Source of the DNA: an uncultured Actinomycetes bacterium
GTDB lineage: Bacteria; Actinomycetota; Acidimicrobiia; Acidimicrobiales; Ilumatobacteraceae
Assembly (NCBI GenBank): GCA_937927625.1
Contig: CALBSD010000063.1
Coordinates: 1 to 15,964, forward strand
Reading direction: 5' to 3'
Length of the DNA stretch: 15,964 nt
Made by a program: the position numbers and the translations under genes. Below the pieces are notes generated by a model. It saw only the letters and a program-made list of their open reading frames with translations. It made no database searches and was not told where the DNA came from. The first letter of the stretch is position 1, and each line of letters begins with the position of its first letter. Positions 14,848 to 15,964 of the stretch are shown here, piece after piece.

Positions 14848-15828
14848 CTAACGCTTGAACGCGCGCGCCCGCTGTGGGGTTGCCCCGCCGAGTCGTGATA
14901 GTCGAGCAACAAGCACTTCCATGACCAGCTCTGGTTCCCAGTCTTTCCCACCGCGCAGATCAAGGTCTGCCGTGGCAATGAGAGAAATGGCGCGCGAGAT
15001 ACCTGCGCTGCCCAATCGCTGATACTGCTCGAGAACTTTGCGAGCAGTGAATTCTTTACCGCCGAGAATCTCCACGGCATCGGCGGCCGTACGAACGCCT
15101 CGACCGTCGATCTTCATCATCTGTGCATAGCGGTTGGCTAAGAGGGCAAGAATCTGCATGGGGTGAGAATCTCCCAGCATGCGATGAAGCATCAACAATG
15201 CCTTGTTGGAGTCACCTGCGTCGATGGCATCGGTGAGATCCCATGGCGCAACACTTCCCGCTTCACCCAAGAACACTTCGATATCGGAACGCGAAAGCTT
15301 TGCGCCTTCGCCGTATGCGGAAGTAAGCGTGGCGATGAGACCGGCAATGCGGGCATGGTCGCCACCAAACCAAGAAGCCACGAGGCGCCCTGCATCGGGG
15401 GAATAGGTGAAACCGGCCTCTACCAATTTGGCTTCGACCCACTTGATGCGCTCATTTTGGTTACTGACGACCGCGGCACCAATAGTTTCTGCCTTTGCAC
15501 GTTTGCATGCATCGGACACTGCCTTCACCACACGCCCAGTGGAAGTGATGATGAGGTCTGCTTCATCAATACACGCATCGATAGCCGCAACAAATGTGTC
15601 GACATCTTCTGCGAGCAGATCTTGCAGGTGTCGCATGATGACGACTTTGCGCTCCATAAACAGCGACATCGTGGTGAGAGCATCGGTGACATTGCCGATG
15701 AGGAAATTGCTGTCAGAACAATCAAAGTCGTCGACCATCATGGAACGGTCGTTGTCTCCGACGAGACGATCAACGAGTGTGCTGAGTTCGAGACTGATCA
15801 GACTTTCGTCTCCAGAAATCAGATACAC
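14848..15828 (-). CDS. holA: DNA polymerase III delta subunit
   Basis: A 326-residue clamp-loader subunit that opens the beta sliding clamp during replication. The N-terminus VYLISGDESLISLELSTLVDRL matches the usual delta opening (hydrophobic strand, G-D/E, then a helix). MERKVVIMRHLQDLL corresponds to the family segment following the clamp-contact region. The C-terminal part includes APWDLTDAIDAGDSNKALLMLHRML and ILALLANRYAQMMKI, the conserved collar-domain motifs. Start choice: the frame is open to the window edge, but GTG at 15828 has GAGGG about 7 bases upstream and gives the expected length; GTG at 15834 is an alternative. The stop of the gene upstream (15840) is only 5-11 bases away, so the two are co-transcribed. 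holA converges on rpsT. Confidence 0.92.
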   Translation of the reverse strand: MYLISGDESLISLELSTLVDRLVGDNDRSMMVDDFDCSDSNFLIGNVTDALTTMSLFMERKVVIMRHLQDLLAEDVDTFVAAIDACIDEADLIITSTGRVVKAVSDACKRAKAETIGAAVVSNQNERIKWVEAKLVEAGFTYSPDAGRLVASWFGGDHARIAGLIATLTSAYGEGAKLSRSDIEVFLGEAGSVAPWDLTDAIDAGDSNKALLMLHRMLGDSHPMQILALLANRYAQMMKIDGRGVRTAADAVEILGGKEFTARKVLEQYQRLGSAGISRAISLIATADLDLRGGKDWEPELVMEVLVARLSRLGGATPQRARAFKR

Positions 15829-15839
15829 ACTCACGCCCT

Positions 15840-15964
15840 CTACCCTGCCACAGCGGTGTGCCTTCGCGCATTTCTCATGGAACGCCGAAGAATGGCTAAT
15901 CCCACAACAGCCCACAAAATGCCATTCCACCAACCATGTGGCGATACGGAAGACGTCACCCAGG
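15840..15964 (-). CDS. C-terminal tail of an unidentified membrane protein, 5' end outside the window
   Basis: The last 40 codons of a minus-strand frame ending TAG at 15842-15840. The tail reads a short polar segment, a hydrophobic stretch WWNGILWAVVGLAIL and then a basic end RRSMRNARRH, like a final membrane helix with a positive cytoplasmic side. The frame is preferred over the holA frame because its stop falls just before the holA ribosome-binding site. By gene order comEC is often found upstream of holA, but ComEC normally ends in a soluble metallo-beta-lactamase domain, which this tail does not resemble. Its function is unknown. Confidence 0.5.
   Translation of the reverse strand, partial: WVTSSVSPHGWWNGILWAVVGLAILRRSMRNARRHTAVAG

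Overview
This window looks like the chromosome of an aquatic actinobacterium. The best guess is the class Acidimicrobiia or a close relative with a compact genome, judging by gene types and order rather than by any search. The evidence is a BldD-type regulator (an actinobacterial family), the holA / rpsT / lepA and hrcA-dnaJ-rsmE linkages, very short or overlapping gene junctions, moderate GC by eye, and weak or absent Shine-Dalgarno sequences on many genes. There are no mobile elements, CRISPR arrays or phage genes, and no gene-free stretch longer than about 120 bp.

Left end (1-3443): the 5' two-thirds of an NADP-dependent isocitrate dehydrogenase gene (minus strand) diverges from an acyl-CoA dehydrogenase gene, which is followed 49 bp later by a metallo-beta-lactamase-fold hydrolase of the alkylsulfatase type. 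The latter two could form a small catabolic operon for fatty or alkyl substrates, but that pairing is inferred.

Centre (3455-14458): eleven kilobases run entirely on the minus strand. In transcription order: lepA, an MFS exporter, a DNA photolyase, hrcA, dnaJ, rsmE, a BldD-family regulator, hemW, tRNA-Val(GAC), a tandem-TetR regulator and a drug/metabolite (EamA) transporter. Most junctions overlap by 1-4 bases or are separated by 5-22 bases, so the lepA-hemW part is probably one long transcription unit joining translation quality control, protein folding, rRNA modification, haem/iron-sulfur maturation and light-damage repair. The tetR-eamA pair behind the tRNA looks like a separate regulator-transporter unit.

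Right end (14459-15964): rpsT (ribosomal protein bS20, GTG start) diverges from lepA and converges on holA (DNA polymerase III delta). Two small hairpins fill the rpsT-holA gap. The window ends with the C-terminal tail of a membrane protein encoded just upstream of holA.

The most interesting points are: the BldD homologue keeps the full cyclic-di-GMP signature and has a perfect 17-bp palindrome directly in front of its start codon; one polypeptide carries two TetR DNA-binding domains; the photolyase lacks the outermost tryptophan of the classical electron-transfer triad; and the MFS and photolyase genes are wedged between lepA and hrcA while hemW is displaced. I saw nothing that amounts to a wholly new system.
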